Position numbers and translations under genes: made by a program | Assembly: GCF_036417845.1 (NCBI RefSeq) | Contig: NC_089991.1 | Location: forward strand, 11,723,001-11,787,000 | DNA length: 64,000 nt | Reading direction: 5' to 3' | Source of the DNA: Apteryx mantelli | Taxonomy: Eukaryota > Chordata > Aves > Apterygiformes > Apterygidae | Shown: piece after piece, positions 39,475 through 53,224 of the stretch | How positions within the stretch are numbered: position 1 is the stretch's first letter | Layout: every line of letters starts with the position of its first letter | Notes under the pieces: generated by a model | The model's database searches: none | What the model was told of the DNA's origin: nothing | The model's input: only the letters and a program-made list of their open reading frames with translations

Positions 39475-40342
39475 TTTCCTTGGGTTAGGTGTAGGAGACT
39501 GCCTTCTTGGGAACCAAACAGGGAGGCAACGAAGGCAATAGCTTCTGTACGATGAACAGACCATCGCAGCGCTCCCTGATCTCTGCTCCACCTCTCCACA
39601 CTTGTTTGCTTTCTCCGGTAGAGATGGGCGTGCGGTTGTTTAAGAAATTCCTACCACTACAAAAAACCCTCATTGTGCACACAGTTGTCTCCAGGGAAGA
39701 GGATGAGCAGAACAGCAAACTGCATGTGACAGGTCACTGAATGCATTTCATGGCAGTGCTTAAGGCTGCAGTCAAACTAGCTACTATCAGATCCTAATTT
39801 AGGTGTCACAACTACTTCTCTTCACTGACCCGTTAGCGAGTTGCTCTCTGGGGGCCCTGGGCGGATCCTCTCCGCACTCCCTTGAGCTCCACTGACAGAG
39901 CGGCCACTGCAGCTCAGGAGGTTCTTGTGGCCGGTGCGATTATGGCCCTTGGATGCTATCATGCCGAAGGCAAATAAAAAACCCACTGGGAAAAGTAGGG
40001 AGGAACAGACCGACAGGCTACTTTCAGCAAAGGGTGGCTCGGACACTGCCAGTGGCCACCGTGTGGACAGGCCCATCAGTCCCCTGCCGCTGGTCCAGTG
40101 AGTCCAGCACACGCCGCTGCCACCTCCGCTGGTGGCTGGCATTTCTACTTCTGCAAAATTATTTGGATGACTGAATTAAACTAGTAATTGCCTCATTTCC
40201 AAATACGGTCTCCTGGTGCACTCAACTTAGACGGGGCTTCTCTTGGGAAGTACAAGGGAGATCTAGCTGTATTAGTTATGGAATCTGGGCTAATTTAATT
40301 AGGTTTTGATGGAAAGTGCTCAATTTTGCAGACAGTAGCTAT

Positions 40343-40380
40343 CTGTTCCGTCTGTAGCCACCTGTTCCTTCTGTAGCCAG
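40343..40380. repeat. Tandem duplication, 2 x 19 bp
   Basis: CTGTTCCGTCTGTAGCCAC (40,343-40,361) is followed directly by CTGTTCCTTCTGTAGCCAG (40,362-40,380). The two differ at two positions. Confidence 0.9.
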
Positions 40381-43300
40381 GGCCACACAGGGGCCAATAT
40401 CTTTTCACTTTCCCCTGTGATTAAAAGATGATGGTGGGCTCCGATTAATAAAGCCACCTTTAAAGGGAGCCCTTTTGTTAATGGGAGAACCAGAAGCGAT
40501 TTGGGAGAATTCTGGTTTTCTTCTTCCTACCATATCAAACAACCACCCATTTATGATACAACTCTTGAAAACAACTGACGGTTCAGAGAGTCCCTACTTC
40601 CACAATGTCTTTCAAAGCAAAGCAATGATCACAAGTGTAATTGCAGACGACACCCAGAGATCGTGCCATTCCTGTCTTTCACTGAACACTGCCTGCAGAT
40701 CTCTGTGCCGAGAGCACGGCGCGAGCCCCGCGGGCAGGAAGGGGGCATTCGGATGGATTCGGGTCGTACGGTTGCTTCTCTCCCGCTGTAAAAGTTTGGG
40801 AACTCGACTGCTGACAATGCAGAAATAGTACCAGCGTAAACAAGAATAAGTGCTTGTTTCAAAACTAGTCCCCAGCTCAGGGAAGAGCCTCCAGCCTCAA
40901 GGCTGCCCGGGCCAGCGTCCACACCGCACGCTCCCTGGGGAGGGCTGCTCCTGCTCTCCATCTGCCTCAAATCCCCTACAGAAAAGGGCACATGTTATTT
41001 TTGTCTCTTGCTCTCTGTCTTGGCTATCCTGCAGGCCAAAGCACTGCTCAGTGTAAGTATGTAAGGATCTAGTGCTGCACCTGATAAACCGAAGCTCTGA
41101 TTTCCCATGGGATCAGATCCCAACGTGACACAAGCAAAATGAAATGGAGCCAGTCGTCATTTAATGGTTTGTGCCTCGTTGCCATCCCAAAGCAAGATGG
41201 AGAGTATTATCTCATCCCTACAGCTTGCAAGAAATCCTGACGGGCACTTCAGTTCACAAAGCATGAAACACAACAACAGAGATGCATCTCAGAGCTTGGG
41301 ATTTTCTCTCGAGGGCCTAAGCAGTTGAGTTCTGCTGAACCATGCCTAGCTTTAAATGTTATGGAGAATAAGTGGAATCAGCTCAACTGCTGGGAACCCG
41401 CTGTTCTCTCCAGAAAAGACGCACCAGATCCAGGTCATCTCCTCTCACTGACAGGGGAAGTCTATCCAGAGAAAATTAGCCAGAGGAGGGGGAAATTAGG
41501 AAGGGAAAATGGAATAGCTCTGCAAAATATGAAGAGGAAAAAAGAGCTCTGTGAAGTTTTGATTAGTCCTCCAGAGCAACGAACAGATGGATCCTGGTGC
41601 TACTGTAGAGACAGAGCGGTTTTAACCCCCTGCAGAATATAGGTCATTTTCTGTTATAATCAATAAGACCATCATTCCCATTTAAACCTATTCTACAAGC
41701 ACTAAACCAAGATTTGTAAGGTTTTATTCTTCTAAAACTCTCACAAAGCACCAAAGGGTGAAGGGGTAGCAAAGGGAACAGCACACAGCACCATACCCGA
41801 GTCCAACCTTGGGAACTTAGGAGTCCTTTCCCAAGGCACTGAGTTGAGCGTGCCACAGGCCGTAAAGCAGGATCACTAGGGACTGGGTGCAAATCAGCAA
41901 GAGAGCTCAGGATATTGCCATGAGACCTGGTGCATTTGCAGCAGAATATCTCAGCGTCATACTCTGGCAGTAACTGATGACTTCTGCCTGCAGTGCTTTC
42001 CTACTTACTACAAATTCTTGTTTAAGACAAGTGTTCATTCTGGACATTCATTTTTATTAACGGGGCCCAGGACTGGGAAACATGAAACAGAATCAGCATG
42101 AATCCACACACCCAGTAACAACCACACAGACTGAAAGCAGCCAGCGTGGTATTTTACTGAGATCCATGGGCAATTCCCTTTGGGATACAAAGGAGGGCTC
42201 AGAAGGAAGAGTTTGACTTGGCAGTGCTGACATTGTAAGGCCTCTAGTATGATATTAAGTTAGAGCCTGGGTACTCCCTCTAGGACCACATACTGTTACT
42301 TGCAATACAGTTGAGCTGCACTTAAAACAAGGACTTGTGAAAGGAATAGACTACCATAAAAAGAATTAATTTTCTGTACTCCCAATCAGAGCTGCAGCAC
42401 TCAAGTGAGTCCTTTGGAAGTGAATAACTGAAAAGCAATAAACCTATTAAAAGAATAAACTTTTACTGCACCAGAAGGGTGAAATAGTGACCTGTCACAT
42501 GCATGGCTCAGTTAAATGAATACATTTTCTGTTTCACAAATCAAAGCACATTTCCTAGGAAAATGGAACTTTTTTTGAACAAATGCCTCTTTTAGGATTA
42601 GGCGTGTTGGAACTGTAGCTTCACTTTACAACATGGCTATGCATTAAGCAGATTTTTACTAGAGCAAAGAAGTTACGGATGTAGTTAGTCAGCAAAAATT
42701 AAAAGAGGATGATCGGAATAGTAAGGCATTAAAGACCGAGCGAGACTATTCTGCAGACAAAATGCTCTGGAGCCAGGGCTTTCAGGCAGCTGGGTACTGA
42801 TCACTGCTGGAGCCCAGGACATTGCGCTCAGGGTGGGAGTGGTGACCCCATTTAAAGGCAAGTGTCCCATTTAGGCAATAGATACATGCAGTGATGAATT
42901 CCTCTCTCAGTGCCAAAAGTTTCCAGCGACCCATTACTCTCGCGTTCTCTCCCAGCGACAGTTAGAGTTTGCACTTATGGTAAGTTGCAGCAATTGCTTG
43001 TCCAGCTCATCTAAACCCCTGACCCACTACTCTCCAATTTTAATAGCAGTGATAGACTACTCAGCTTGTGCTAGGGGGACTCCACTTTGTTATACAGGTC
43101 CTGTGCATCAGCTGTTTGCTCATTTAGTATTCCCAGCCCCAGTGCTCCAAAACTATATATACTTCAATAAAAGTCCTGATGTCATGGGCAGGGTGGGAGG
43201 GAGAAGGGAAGGTTTCCTCCCATCCTGATGCCAGTAGGTCAGATATTCATGATGCTCATCTAATGTGGATGAGGGCAAGAGGCTTTTGCCTTTAAAACAA

Positions 43301-45000
43301 ACAAATCCAAACAGAAATAAAACCCATGTTTCTAGGACCTACAGCCTTCAGAAAGGCGTGAGTCAAAGTCTTGAGATTAAAATGACAGAACCAGCAATGC
43401 TTGCTTGTGCTCATCGATGCGATGATGAGAGGGAAGCTGGCCCTGCACACAGCCCATGAAAATTCAGCCATCCCCCTTCATTCTTCCATAATGAAAATGT
43501 TTTATTTACACAAAATAGATAGCTCCAGACTTTGATGAGCTCTTGCTGCTTTTTCTCCATCACTCAGGGAGTTTCTCTTGCGGGGAATATTTGACACTGA
43601 GCGAGGGGAGGCAGCAGTAGCTGGCAAAACCCGACCTGCCTATTTTTATAGAAGCTGTGTTTGAGCATCCATCAGGTACGCTGCTGACACAGCCAAGCCA
43701 CACACTGCTCCCTGGCAAGTCTGGCAGACATCACGGTATTGTCTCTCACTCCAAAAGAGGAGGTTTTCTTCCATTACTGCCCAGATGAAGGAGAAAGCAG
43801 GAGACAGTCCTTCCTCCTGGCACTGTTTCTGCACTTCGTGGCAGCGGCATTGCCCAGCTCTACGAGGCCTCCACCTTTTTCTCCCTCTTAATGAGGTAAG
43901 GTACAATCTTTTTTTATTCCACCTTTAATACCATGGAAGCTGGCATTTAACTTTTAATGTTAGCTTCAAACCCAGGTGGTTGGCAGGCTTTACACATCAG
44001 CAACATCCATCTCCTTCTGGGTCATTTAGAGAGTTCAGGAGTCCAACACCACTGCCTGTAGCTAACTCGTTCCTCCCCCTCTTCCCCCCGCTCTCAACCA
44101 CCCTTTCAGTTCTGCTCGACTAAAGGCAGGGGTAAGGTCACAAAACCGACAGGGCTCCTGGGATACTGCAGGGACCATAAACCAACAGGAATTAAAGCGG
44201 GATATATATGCTGGGTTATCAAGCCCATTTCCTGGCCAGCGCAGTTTAGTGGCCCATGACACATTCGCTTGTGCTTTATCTACAGCCCTTGAATAGAGCT
44301 TGCCACTATTCATTTCTGGTCACTAAGACTCTGCAGCTCTTAGGATGACCTGCAGGCTGTTTTGATCCTACACCAGCAAAGGCTCTCTTGTCAAAGAAAA
44401 TTTTTCAGTGTAGAAAGGAAAAGATAAGAACATATTCCTGCAGAGACGAGTCCCCGAGGTTTTAGGGTTTCACGCACTACCAGCAAGTTCATTGTACTTG
44501 CAAGATCTGCCCCTACCACCAGTGTTTTAAAACCCACATTAGAGATCACCCTGCTTTTTCTTCTCTTTGCATTTTCAAAAGGGAAAGATCAAGAGGCTGG
44601 AATGGAAGAGGGGAGGGAGAAGAAAAAAAAAGACACGAGCAGGACCGGTTCCAAGAATATCAGCTATTTGTCAGCTCTGCAAAATAGCTGTTAATTTATA
44701 GAGGAGAAGTGTGTAGGTTCTTTTAGAGCTATACGTCAAAGCTTTCTCACTGTGATACCTGGCTTTATTTGGCCTTCATATTATGGACCAAATTGGATTT
44801 CTCTGGTTCTGGATAACCTGTGCGACAGTGATGTACATTGTGATTTATTGCTGCAAGTGCTTAAAATGCCTCCCACCAAATTTGTGGTGACCTTACCACA
44901 CTATTAAAACCTGAAGTAAATAAGTGCACTGAGTAAAGGTTAACAACACACCAAATAAAACAAACGGCAAACAGAGGGGATGGGACCCACTCGCTCACGT

Positions 45001-45360
45001 TGCTGGCACAACCCCAGGGCCCGGAGGGGAGCAAGCGTCACCGAGACGGTAGAGATAAGCGATGAGTTTCAACTCCAGAGCCGCGTAACCCACCAAGTGC
45101 AGCAGCCGTGTCCCCTCTGCAGGGACACGCTTTCACCTCTGCGAGCCCCTGGATGAGGCCCCGCGAAGCAAGCCACGACCGCAGGCGCGCAGCGAGAGGC
45201 CGGCGGCACCGGGGCCCGCAGCGCTCCCTCCCCGCTCTGCTCGGGAGCGAGCGCCCAGGTTCCAGGCCCCAGACAGCACTGCAGCAGCGAGGAAGAGGAG
45301 CCTTTACAGAAGCGTTGAGGATCACCTGCATCGCAAGGAGGAAAACAGCTGGCAGCTTTC
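45001..45360. promoter_or_regulatory. CpG island 3, candidate promoter
   Basis: I count about 29 CpGs in 360 bases; the core at 45,121-45,300 has 19 in 180. GC content rises sharply against AT-rich flanks on both sides. Overlapping GC-rich ORFs on both strands (45,038-45,434 minus; 45,108-45,422 and 45,389-45,883 plus) show no known domain. It could drive a long noncoding RNA or an alternative first exon in either direction. Confidence 0.45.
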
Positions 45361-46278
45361 AAGACGGCCCTGAAAGGGACTGCACCATGTGTTTGCTGGT
45401 GTTGGCCGATCCCCCGTCCTAAGCAGCGAGACATGCTGCCGTTTCCCCGTCCATCCCACGATGCTCAAGCCAACGAGCCCCGCCAGGGCTGTGAAAACCT
45501 GGGTATCCCGGAGATCTCTTCCCTGCTCCCCAAACAGGATCCCCGAGCAGCACGTTTCCAGTATCCAGGGCTGCAGGGAATCGGATTCCTCCAGCTGGGA
45601 AAACCAAGGAGCTGGATCGCTTACCCACCAGCGGCAAGAGACAGAGCTCTCTCCTTCTGGAGTAGACTTAAGGCACCGAGTAACAAGTCAGGCAGCAATA
45701 GGAAAGTTATTATCACCACCATTTTCAGCGCATCAGTTAGTACCCATTTCCAGAGAGAATATTAAGGAGACTAACTTCTTAAGGAATAGCTCTGCTTCCT
45801 CAAAAAGATCCTTTAAAGAAACAAGCCTTCCACCATGGTCCGAAGGCCAAGTCAGCAGGGACAAGTCCAGCCCAGAGTTTTAAATGAGGGATGAGGCTTC
45901 CATCTCTATGTTTTTCCTACAATAACATTTTATGTTATTTTTATAGGTGGCCATGCCTAGATCAGGCCTCCTGCTACTGTTTCTTGCTGAGATTTATGAA
46001 TTACCAAATACCAGAATAAAATCTTAGTAACAGGAAGTAGAGAAGCCCTTGGAGAAACATGAATAACATGCAAACAAACCCTGATAGTGACTCAGAGAAA
46101 GCAAAAGGATCATTTAGACCACTGTCTAAAACAGATTCCTTGCTGTTTCGTATAGAGAGAGATTCTCATCTCCAGGAACTCATCATCACAACCATAGACA
46201 AACACTGAAGTTTGGGCAACTTGGAGCAGCAGAACTTCCCCAAAAGGCAGAACTTGCTCAAACAAAGAGGGAGAGAAC

Positions 46279-46300
46279 AAAAAAAAAAGGGGGGGGGGGG
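46279..46300 (+). repeat. A10G12 compound homopolymer
   Basis: Ten A directly followed by twelve G. It lies inside a chance minus-strand ORF (46,110-46,619), where it reads as a proline/phenylalanine stretch. Confidence 0.95.
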
Positions 46301-46979
46301 CAGAAATACTCCAGTTGCAAGTAATAGCCCAGCATGTCTGCCTGTATTCATGCAATGACTTGTTACCACATCCAGGACTCCACAAAGAAAAGGCAGTCAG
46401 ATCAGGTCTTGTTTCCACAACTGACTTTATTCTAAAGTGAGACAACTGGATAATAACATTGTCCCTTTCAAATGGGACACGAAGTGACAGAAAGTGTCTT
46501 TTTTCAATCACTATCTCACATAATCCAATGTAAAAACTCCTTCCTTTCCCTGACAGCACAGAGAAGAGCAAATACACTATCCTTGATTTTTCATTATATA
46601 GCCTCAAGAAAGTGTTCAAAGTCTACAGACAAAAAAAAAATCTGAACAAGTGCTGAAGCACTGTTTATTAGTTTGGCCTCTGTATTCAGCCTGATCAGTA
46701 AAGGTCTTCTGTTCCAAAATAAACATTCACCTGACATTTCAGGTAAGTACTAAGTTCTGAAAGTTCTCCCCAAATCTAAAATTGTTTGAATATAAGGTTT
46801 CCTACTCCATACGGTGTTTTCCTCTGATGTATCAGTGAAGGCAATGGAGAATCAGGTCATTAGAGTCTGTTTCAGTACTCATTCTAACAGCAGTTGTGAT
46901 AATAAATTCATTATTTTCATAATTGCCCCATTATAATTTAGTAATAGGTTCACATTAATTCCAGAAATCTTAATACAAT

Positions 46980-47099
46980 GCATTATCCAAACAAAATAAG
47001 AAACAATTAAAATTAAATTAATCAAAAATCCTACTTATGAGGCATTACCCAAACAAAATAAGGAACACGTAGCATGAAATTTATCTAAAATCCTATTTA
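46980..47099. repeat. Diverged direct duplication, 2 x 58 bp
   Basis: Copy A (46,980-47,037) and copy B (47,042-47,099) align without gaps at 48 of 58 positions. They share GCATTA, CCAAACAAAATAAG and AAAATCCTA blocks. They lie in an AT-rich stretch just left of a C-rich island. Confidence 0.85.
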
Positions 47100-50000
47100 A
47101 AAAAATGATGACTTTGAGGTCAAGAAATTTATTTTGCTTAGATGTATGTAATGCAATTGCTTTATTCTTCCGTATTTTTGAAGGAAGATCAGATAGCCAG
47201 GCGCCAAACTAGGCTTTGTCAGTGCCATGAGCCTAGAGGCCAGGCAGCCATGGAGGCACTGGAACAAGCCCCAGGACCCTGCATTTCCCAAAGGCCAGTC
47301 CCAGACCCCAACATCCAGCTACCCGCCCCTCATCCAACCTGTCAGCCTCCCAAATATTCTCTGCTATTATGCCCACACCAGTCACTCACTTTTGCCAGGG
47401 CAGCCAGGACATCCCACGAGGCTCCTTTGCAGACTCCCACCGCTCCAAGCCTCCCAGCCCAGAAGCTCCCTCTCCTCCATCTAAAGGAAGCACCACCACC
47501 AGCACCTTCCCCCCGGGAGCCCACAAGCCCTCCCAGCACCTCCTGTGTAATCATGACTCTCACCTGCACTGCTTCCCACCCCAGGTGCCCACAGTCTCCT
47601 CACTGCCTGGGGCACCACTTGGCCAACCTAGCCCAGTTGCAGCCCCTGCTCACAAATACCTTCGCAGGTTTGGCATGGATACCAATTATACAGGACCAAA
47701 GTATTTCAATGAAAAAAGGCTTTTAAACAAGAGGCACATGATGTGCCTGTCTGTTTTGTCAAGTGTTTGTGCATCTTCCTTGCAGAAATCACAGCAGGTC
47801 AAAGATTGTTATTTGTTCCCTAAAGCTCCTGAGATCTTTGTAGCACAATCTATTATCTTGATTCGTAAACTGTTTTATTCTTTGCTGCTTCAGGAAGCAC
47901 ATTGCTAAGTCCTACCCTTGACTGATCTTTCGAATTTCCCTCCAGTAGGCTGTAGTCACTTTTAAATTAAAACCACCTTGGGTTTTTTGTTTTGTTTTAA
48001 GCATGCATTGAGCTGGTCTTGCTGGAGAGGTATATTTTCTCTGTGGCAACAGAACTTATTGTATTAAGGCAAAACAGCTGTATAACAAATACAGTGGTAA
48101 CCCTAATATGTTTCTATAGTATGTCTCAATAACCAGGTCATATACAGTACTTAGAAAAAATGCTATAGAACAGATTCTTATCTGCCATGTTGTTCATCCA
48201 GGAGGGGAACTAGGTCCTAACAGTATCACTGAACATTAACAACTTGATCTCAGTGTCCGGTTTTACATTTGAGGGTATATGTCCCTGTTCAGAAACAAAT
48301 TAAAGCAAACACTTAACGCTACCCTTGTCAGTTATCCCCTGTCTCTGCCTTCCTGAAATGAGTCATTAACTGCATTTCATCAGTTCCAAAATCCTCAAAT
48401 TCAGCTACAAAAATGGAACCCCTTTGATCTTAGATTGCCACTAATTCATAATTGATAACCCAGACTGGAAGGAAGGGAAAAGCTTCGTCCCCATTAGCTG
48501 TTCCATTTAATATGCTCTGGTGCTTCAATTATGCAAAACCCAACTCTCAGGGTCTGACTGAAATCCAAAATGTGAGTCAATGGGGGAAAGAGAAAAACCC
48601 AGATTGAATTATTCCAGCTGTAAATCCTTGTAATAGCATAGATGTCATGAGAGTGATATCCAACACCGAACAATTCTGTTTGTTTTCTGAGCTGTTGCTT
48701 TGCGGAATTCCCAAGGCATCCATTAATGACTTCAGAGAGCTCAGCAGAGAAGGACTCATTCTCCCTCACTTATATTTTTTGATCAGGTCATTATGCTGCT
48801 TGCTGTAATGACCCTTTTTGGCCCAAGGCACTAAAAGCCTTGGAGTAATATATGACCTGGTAGGCAAATGAGTGAGAAGGAATAATTAACGCAAGTCATT
48901 TTGTCCTTTACTTTGGGGAAGACAAACTGTCACTTCTTCTTGAAGAGGTTTAAATTATAAATGTTAAGAATGTGAGTGAAGCAAAGAAAACAGTAATGTG
49001 CAAACATCACTGGGCCAAAAAATGTTTTTCTACCAGGAGTCTCTGACAAAAGCAGGACTACACAGCAGGGAACTCTGCTAAAATGGCACATATGCCTGTG
49101 TCACCTCAGATGAATTCCCAGCACTCAAAAACACATATATGACAGTACCTGTGTTCTGTCACCCAGCAGGCTGTTGTGCTTAAAGAAGAGTCATTTGACT
49201 TTCATTTCTCTTGGACAAAACTATACAACCATACGACAAACTCCCAAAAAGCAGAGGGAAATTAAAGAATGCAATTGCACAGGTGACATTCAAACAAGGG
49301 GAACTGATTTTAAGCACTAGACATCCCACTTCAGTCAGCTGGATTACCTGTTCAGGACACTTGGGTTTGATCATTCTCCAGAATTCACCCACATTAGCAC
49401 AAACAGAAAAAATTAAGTTTTATTTCCTACTGACATATGTCAAGATACTGGTGGACTTCAGGGTCTAGGAAAATGTAAACTCCAGCTGAAGGTTTTCCTG
49501 GAATAGGACAATGATAAGGTCTCTTTTCTGGAGGTCATCACAGCTTTTTCTTTTTCAGGTGCTCTACCCAGTCACCAATTTTCTAGGAACTTCATTCACT
49601 TTCAGACTTGTCCTCATCTGTCAAACTTGGTCCACAGATTCCAACATCACTGGGGAGACTGGGGAACATACAAACAGAGGGCAAATTGTATAAGCTTCCT
49701 TTCTGTAGTAAACTATGCTAAAAAAAAAAATGCACCAAAACTTCACATCCTCTCTTCTCTTTTTCTGTTTTTTTAATGGTGAGCTTCTCATAGTGGCAGA
49801 GTAAAGCCAAGTTGTAAAGGCAAGTGGAGGAAGCACATCTTCACACGGCACTCAGCGCCAGCATATGTCAAAGCCACATGAACCTTCTTGCACTTTCTGT
49901 TACATTTTAAGGGTTAAGCCGTTAACCCCTCGTGTCTCTTGGTCAGCAGATCGGGGCCTTAGGTCCAGGGCCAGTTCTTCCCTTCCACTTTGCCCCTTCT

Positions 50001-53000
50001 GCACTGCTGCATGTTCTCCTGTTGTTTTTATTTTTCACAGACAGCTGGCAAAGAAAAACAACCCTGTACCTCACAGACATTTTAATAATTCATATTCAAC
50101 TTCAGTTACTGAAAGTTTAATAAACGAGTACTTATTAGAATACAATCATTTCCTCTTAGAGCGGACAGTTTTTAGGAATGAAATCACAATAATTACCTCT
50201 AGGAATATGTATGAATAACGAACATCCAGCTCTTTTGTTTTTGTTGTTTGGTTCATTTTCATGAAAGCCTTCCCCACTGTTCCCCTTGCCTTTGTTTCAG
50301 CAAAGATTCTGCTTTTAATTGGACTGAATATTCAGTTGGGTTCAGATCAGAATTTGTATGTAGAAAGCTATACATAGCAACCAGCTCATCCTGGAGTCCA
50401 TTAAAAATAACAAGAGGGACTGAAATGAGATTATTTCAAGAGCTCTCTTGCATTCACAGGAAAACAGATTTATTGCACTTCCACAGAAGCTCTCTCAGGT
50501 AAGGTGGAATATGCAGGAGATGGAGGCGATAGCATCGAGTCCTCCTGGCTCTACCTGTTGTCCACAAAGCGGAACCATGTGAATTTCCAAGCTAATTTCA
50601 GAGCAGAAAAATGGCCTGCTGTGCACTGATAGCCTGCTATCCACTTACACTCTATCTGAGACTGATTTCACTTACAGCACAGTGACACCACAGCATTGTC
50701 CATTTCTTCAGCCTCCTTCCTTGAGCCCTCTCTTGGGACACTTTACAATCCCACATGAACTCAATTTAGCACTAAATCAAAACAGTGGAGAATGCAGCAG
50801 CCTGTACAAAACTAAAATAAACTAATAAACTAGACGTCTTAAAGTGGCAACTACAGTAAACTCATCTGCAGGAGCTAGGAAAGCAGGTTGAAAAGCTGAC
50901 TTAAATCTCCAGAGCAGATAAGCCTAGTGGGCCCAGAGCTGTACCCCAGCAGGGGTTTGACCGCATCCCTACCACCCTTCCCAGCCAGCACAGCCGCCCT
51001 CACACGGGGCACCACTGAAACCGTGCAGGGCTCCCTGCATAAAGAGCAGCGCGTTGCCTGCCCACTTGGAGGTTGCCTGCCTGTCTTCTCCCTTGATTCC
51101 CACCACTCCCCGGGGCACGCATCCTGTGCCAGGCGCAGGATGAATACAGTACATGTCCACAGCTCTGCTGTGCTCCCTGCTGTATCCGCTACCCGGCGAA
51201 CCCACCGAGACCCATTTACACGCTGTGGGAGTGAAGCAGCCCTCGGGTACCCCTCTCCCTACCCTGACCCCCGGCTTTCCCGTGCAAACCTGATGCTTGT
51301 CTCCTTCCCAGCCTGAGAGCTCTTCCTGGGCAAGAATTTACACTGCTGACAAACAATATTTTCCAGGTGACATCTGAATATTAAATGAGGCTGGAGAACA
51401 AACGATCATTGGTTTTGCAAGATTGCCTAGATATCCCAATGAGCAGAGAGGCCCATTGGGAGACTCTGGGAACATCCAGCCCCTTGCTACTGCATGCAGA
51501 TATGTCACCTCACCCTGGCAGAGAATGTGAGCTTTTTGCTCTAGCTCATTTTGGGTATTCGTCCCCCTCCCAGTGAACGGTTGTCTCAGAGTCTCACTCT
51601 TCTAAAGATCAGGCATTTCCTTCACTTGGCTAAATAAATTTGGCCACCACCAGATTATACTCATTCATTCTTGTGAAAACATCATTCTCCAGCTTAACTA
51701 GGTCTTCTCATTTTTCTTTGTATGCTATGTGCTGTAAGAAATGCAGGAAGCAGTCACATTTATTTTTACCCTCTCATTAGGTTTCCTACAGCATATATCT
51801 GAGGACCTAACTGGACAGAACTGACTTAGAACGAGAGAGGAAAATGGTGGGCAGGAGGATGACTGACTGGATCACAGACATTTAATGGGTCAGTGGCAAA
51901 GTTGGTCTCCTGACCCTGGCTGACCCCCGCTTTCTACAAAGTTTTGCTGTCTCTCTTCTCCAGACACAGTCTGGAGATTATCAAAACAGGCAAAAATCTA
52001 AGTCAGCAAAACCAGACTAGCAACTGCTCCAAACCAATTATCGCTGCGGCTGACAAGAGGCTCTTGGTAAACAGCCTTTCCGTATTGACTGAATTCAGTC
52101 CAAGCTGAAAAATTAATACCAGAGAGAAACCAAATCTGTATCTAAACATTTTAACCACTCCACTCCCCACTGGGTAAATGCAGTAGACCCTGAGGCCTCG
52201 AGATGAGCTTGGGCAGAAAAAAGACCAAAAGTTTTCATTCTAGGTGAGGTTTTGTTATTATTTCTCTCATTGAAAAAGGAGCATCTTTTGTGAAAAGCAT
52301 CTTCCCTGCATTCCCACTCACAGCAAGAAAATGGAAAAGTGACCTGGAGACTTCAGGATCTTCTTCCAGCACTTGGCAGGGGGAGCTTTCCAGTAAGAAA
52401 AAAAGACCTTAAAGAGATAGGTGAATTGTTTTGTGGGGACATGGATTCTGGAATTATTTAGAGAGACAAGGACATGGCAGGAGGACAATTTTGACTTTCT
52501 CAAGAGGGAAAAATATTATCTTTGCAAGTCATATGCACATATCCTGAGGCTGTGGCTGAATTTTTGAAGAACAAGACCTCCACTGAGCTTTGCCTTGCTG
52601 GTTGCCCTGTAGTGACCTTGTACAGAATTCCCCAAAAAGGCCTTGGAGTAGTTATCTCCAAAGGCACAGGCATCACCTTCTTGTCCCCCATGGCAGTGAT
52701 GTGCCTCCTCCGAGACAGTCTGCCTTCCCAGAAAGGATGAATGTTTAGCTCCAGCACTGTGAACAAAGGCCAGGGTGAAGCAGCAGCACGTTCTCCTTTG
52801 GCTGGCAAAGCGCGGCCTTTCAACCTGCTCCTCACAACAGTACATCAGTGCATAGGCAGCTACAGTTCTTGGTGGAAGGTCTGTGTTCAGAGAGGCTCTC
52901 ATTAGTGGCCAAACGAAACAGGATAAATCTATAGTGATTTTGAGAGCGTATTTTGCTGACCATCATGCACCCTAAAGGGTTGAAAGTCTGTTGATCCCAA

Positions 53001-53224
53001 AAGCTTTGGGCCACTAAACAGAAGTTATGAGAGCCAAGGGGGTTTTCTCTGAAGTCTGATTCTAGTTGCTTACAACTTCCAGCTCTCAAAGGAAACCAGG
53101 TGAAGCTTGGCTCCCTGTACTTGCAGGTCTTACATTTGCACCATACCAAAAGAACTGGAACTCACATTAATTCCTCTGCACCACACAGACTTCATGTAAG
53201 AATTAATCACTGTAAAGCTCAGTG

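Larger units (their letters stand above)
32521..45000. other. Noncoding stretch with small duplications and a motif-rich AT segment
   Basis: It holds the T26 tract, two perfect or near-perfect micro-duplications, an isolated NRF1-like palindrome at 38,894-38,909, and the motif-rich segment 34,560-35,210 with a possible small exon at its right end. No gene recognised. Confidence 0.55.

Noticed and set aside
39822..40142. 106-codon minus-strand ORF with a hydrophobic stretch
   Set aside because: Locally GC-rich sequence with no recognisable family or splice signals.
45038..45883. ORFs of 97-164 codons on both strands in and beside CpG island 3
   Set aside because: Stop codons are depleted by high GC; frames overlap on opposite strands and have no domain.
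46110..46619. 169-codon minus-strand ORF
   Set aside because: It runs through an A10G12 homopolymer and resembles no known protein.
47142..47908. Proline-rich ORFs of 194 and 179 codons in overlapping frames
   Set aside because: Both follow from the C-rich composition of the island; open frames overlap and neither shows a known motif.
52500..53149. Overlapping minus-strand ORFs of 105-128 codons, considered as a retrocopy
   Set aside because: No parent protein recognised, no poly(A) tail or target-site duplication seen, and several frames are open at once.
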